This document shows, piece by piece, positions 14,659 to 16,354 of a stretch of 16,354 bases of DNA. The stretch is from assembly GCA_045615505.1 (NCBI GenBank), contig JAZLEZ010000021.1:1-16354 (forward strand), written 5' to 3'. The position numbers and the translations under genes are program-made. Under the pieces are notes generated by a model. That model was not told where the DNA came from. It saw only the letters and a program-made list of their open reading frames with translations, and made no database searches. This stretch comes from JAZLEZ01 sp045615505 (lineage in GTDB: Bacteria; Spirochaetota; Spirochaetia; Sphaerochaetales; Sphaerochaetaceae). Position 1 is the stretch's first letter. Each line of letters opens with the position of its first letter.

Positions 14659-15662
14659 TTGTCCTCCTTCTCAATATCACTCTCGTCGTAGATTTCGCCG
14701 ACAAGTTCTTCCAGAATGTCTTCAACTGTGACAATACCCAAAGTTCCGCCGTATGCATCCTTAACAACTGCCATATTGATTTTCAGTTTTGACATAATCG
14801 GAAGCAACTCGTGAATTTCCTTATCTTCTTCGGTATAGTAAACCTTATCAATCATCTTCCTTATATTGACGGTCTTTTTGCTCTGAACGAAAGCCTTAAG
14901 ATAGTTTCTTATTCCCAAAACGCCTATTATGTGATCTATGGTCCCTTCGTAAACAGGAATACGGCTGTGATGTTGTGTTTTCACAATTTCCAGTATTTTT
15001 TCAGGAGTATCATCAACATTGATTGCAACGACTTTCATGCGTGGTGTTACGATGTCTTTAGCTTTTAGGTCTCCGAACTGAAGGGCAGAGAAAATCAAAC
15101 TGCTTTGAGCCTGATCGAGAGTTCCTTCCTCTGTCATATCCTCGATAATGTCGTGAATCTCGTCTTCGGTAACAGAGATTTCGTCATCATCCTTTGTTCT
15201 TTTTGCGGCATGTTCACCAATGGCTGCCAAAACCTTTGCAAAAGGTTCTAGAATGTGCATCAGAAAAACCAAAAGTCCGGAGCACGAAAGACATATAGGA
15301 TAACTGAATCGTTTTGCTAGTGTTTTCGGAAACATTTCACAGGCAAAAAAGATTACAAGAGTAGTGATAACTGTTCCTGCAGAGACAAAGGTCAGTCCCC
15401 ATCGTCTTGTTACATAAACAGTAACTATTGAGGCAATTGTAAGACTTGTAATGTTATTGCAGATAAGCAATGTTGAGATAACCTGTTCAAAGCGGTCCAA
15501 AGCCCATAATGCCCGTTTTGCACGATTGTCACCATGCTCAGAAGCTATCTTTATTTTATTTTTTGAAACTGAAGCAAATGCTGTTTCCGTTAAAGCAAGG
15601 TATGCTGAAAAGCATAACAGAATTAAAAGTTGTATAAGCGGAGGCTTACTGCCATCATCCAT
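14655..15662 (-). CDS. DUF21-CBS membrane protein, paralogue lacking the CorC_HlyC domain
   Basis: This 335-residue protein has the same order as its neighbour: DUF21 membrane domain (about 8-150, with LTETAFASVSKNKIK at 24-38, CNNITSLTIAS at 68-78 and CEMFPKTLAKR at 108-118, Cys replacing the usual Gly of GExxPK), then a CBS pair (about 202-325, with SRIPVYEGTIDHIIGVLG and GTLGIVTVEDILEELVGEI). It ends only ten or so residues after the second CBS, so the C-terminal CorC_HlyC domain present in the neighbour is absent. I chose ATG 15662, preceded by AAGGAG. An upstream TTG at 15725 would put the start codon inside the -35 box. It is translationally coupled to the paralogue downstream (ATGA). 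A heteromer of the two is a reasonable guess. Confidence 0.9.
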   Translation of the reverse strand: MDDGSKPPLIQLLILLCFSAYLALTETAFASVSKNKIKIASEHGDNRAKRALWALDRFEQVISTLLICNNITSLTIASIVTVYVTRRWGLTFVSAGTVITTLVIFFACEMFPKTLAKRFSYPICLSCSGLLVFLMHILEPFAKVLAAIGEHAAKRTKDDDEISVTEDEIHDIIEDMTEEGTLDQAQSSLIFSALQFGDLKAKDIVTPRMKVVAINVDDTPEKILEIVKTQHHSRIPVYEGTIDHIIGVLGIRNYLKAFVQSKKTVNIRKMIDKVYYTEEDKEIHELLPIMSKLKINMAVVKDAYGGTLGIVTVEDILEELVGEIYDESDIEKEDK

Positions 15663-15682
15663 AGCGGATATACTCCTTAAGA

Positions 15683-15707
15683 AATACTTTATCCATATTA
15701 AAGTATT
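15683..15707. promoter_or_regulatory. Perfect 9-7-9 inverted repeat over the -10 element, possible operator
   Basis: AATACTTTA (15683-15691) and TAAAGTATT (15699-15707) are exact reverse complements separated by 7 bases. The repeat covers the predicted -10 hexamer and start point of the CBS gene pair, a classic repressor position. No matching regulator is present in the window. An A+T-rich hairpin by chance is the alternative. Confidence 0.5.
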
Positions 15708-15725
15708 AAAAAATAACTGTGTCAA
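15697..15725 (-). promoter_or_regulatory. Sigma70-type promoter of the CBS gene pair
   Basis: On the - strand a perfect TTGACA (15720-15725), a 17-base spacer and TTTAAT (15697-15702, five of six) form a strong promoter. Transcription would start near 15690, about 28 bases before the ATG at 15662. Confidence 0.75.
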
Positions 15726-15757
15726 CCTCGGGGTATTTAGAGATGCAGTATTACAGA

Positions 15758-16354
15758 TCAGGCCCAGACAAACCAGATGAACAGATATCCGATTATGACG
15801 GCAGTCATTGTAAACGGAATACCGATTTTGAAGAAGTCTGAATTTTTAACCTGATAACCTTCTTTTTTGAGAATACCTATACCTGCAACATTTGCCGAAG
15901 CTCCGAAAGGAGTGATGTTTCCTCCGAGAGTTGCACCTGAAAGAAGTCCGAAGTAGAGGACTACCGGTTCAATTCCCAAATTGGCTGCTATACCCTGAAC
16001 AACAGGAAGCATTGCTGCTACATAAGGAATGTTGTCAATGAAAGCAGAAAGAATAACTGAAGCAAATACTATCAGCGTGTAAAGTGCAAAGATGTTTCCG
16101 TTCCCGATTTTTGAGAACCACGAGGCTACTGCATCAATAATTCCCGCTTCCTTAATTGAAGCAATTACAACAAACAAACCGCAAAGCATTGCAAGAGTTT
16201 CATAATCCATTTCACTTGAGACAAGTTTCAGAGGGGCATTGCTCTTTCTTGCAATGCATGCTCTGACTGTGCCGAAAATTGCTAGAGTTATACATATTAT
16301 GCCGTTTTTGAAATCATCAATCACAGGAATGGTAAAGAATGAAGCTATGATTAG
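15758..16354 (-). CDS. SLC13/ArsB/NhaD-type permease, C-terminal part (gene runs off window)
   Basis: The last 198 residues of an ion-transporter-superfamily permease are visible; the reading frame stays open to the window edge, so an internal GTG at 16324 is not the start. Several hydrophobic helices are present. Signature blocks are FIDNIPYVAAMLPVV (105-119 of the visible part) and GATLGGNITPFGASANV (140-156). These are the re-entrant hairpin motifs of the family that form the ion/substrate site, with a last helix ending FIWFVWA. Members include Na+/H+ antiporters (NhaD), arsenite efflux (ArsB) and dicarboxylate carriers; the visible part does not decide between them. No terminator follows the stop, and the next promoter on the same strand begins 33 bases downstream, so some read-through into the CBS pair is possible. 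Confidence 0.88.
   Translation of the reverse strand, partial: LIIASFFTIPVIDDFKNGIICITLAIFGTVRACIARKSNAPLKLVSSEMDYETLAMLCGLFVVIASIKEAGIIDAVASWFSKIGNGNIFALYTLIVFASVILSAFIDNIPYVAAMLPVVQGIAANLGIEPVVLYFGLLSGATLGGNITPFGASANVAGIGILKKEGYQVKNSDFFKIGIPFTMTAVIIGYLFIWFVWA

Noticed and set aside
14171..14731. A 186-codon + strand open frame opposite the CBS pair junction
   Set aside because: It is fully antisense to two recognisable membrane proteins and looks like a shadow of their codon pattern.
15663..15725. TTG start at 15725 for the first CBS protein
   Set aside because: This TTG is the first half of the TTGACA -35 box. ATG 15662 has AAGGAG and fits the family N-terminus.
1..16354. Defence system, toxin-antitoxin pair, CRISPR array, prophage or insertion sequence
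   Set aside because: No nuclease, methylase, integrase, transposase or regularly spaced repeat was seen on either strand. The genes are metabolic, repair, regulatory and membrane functions.

Overview
The window reads as a stretch of chromosome from an anaerobic, host- or rumen-type spirochaete, most likely a Treponema. This is inferred from protein style (spirochaete-like loose lipobox, Rex, the nadK-recN pairing, GH57/DUF3536 glycogen enzymes), the low G+C content and the A+T-rich intergenic DNA. No database search was possible, so the genus is a judgement. I see no insertion sequence, integrase, phage gene, CRISPR array or tRNA.

Layout, left to right. (1) The last ~79 bases of a 5S rRNA gene close an rRNA operon. 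They are followed by ~420 bases of A+T-rich DNA holding one copy of a 43-bp dispersed repeat. (2) A gene for a small exported, probably outer-membrane beta-barrel protein, ending in a strong terminator. (3) A tight + strand operon: a DegT/DnrJ/EryC1-fold protein that appears to lack the PLP lysine, NAD kinase (nadK), and the DNA-repair ATPase RecN. (4) A convergent - strand operon, transcribed from a good sigma70-type promoter near 9600: a Rho_N-like/DUF4912 protein, a GH57 alpha-glucan branching-type enzyme, and a GH57/DUF3536 protein. The first junction overlaps by 1 nt and the second has a 1-nt gap, so this is a coupled glycogen/alpha-glucan module. (5) rex, the NADH/NAD+-sensing repressor, just upstream on the same strand. 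(6) Divergent from rex, a 5'-nucleotidase/UshA-type lipoprotein, then serC, each with its own promoter and terminator. (7) A - strand pair of translationally coupled DUF21-CBS membrane proteins (CNNM/CorC-like), sharing a bidirectional terminator with serC. Their promoter carries a perfect 9-7-9 inverted repeat over the -10 element. (8) The C-terminal part of an SLC13/ArsB/NhaD-type permease running off the right edge.

How the parts fit: several genes touch redox and carbon storage. NAD kinase sets the NADP pool, Rex senses NADH/NAD+, SerC draws on glycolytic 3-phosphoglycerate, and the GH57/DUF4912 operon probably builds or remodels storage glucan. That link is inference from proximity only.

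Most of the window is housekeeping or ordinary accessory metabolism. The items most worth a second look are the dispersed intergenic repeat (two near-identical copies plus one diverged inverted copy), the apparently lysine-less DegT protein in the nadK-recN operon, the Rho_N-DUF4912-GH57-GH57 operon with a Cys/His-rich active-site region, and the palindrome over the promoter of the CBS gene pair.
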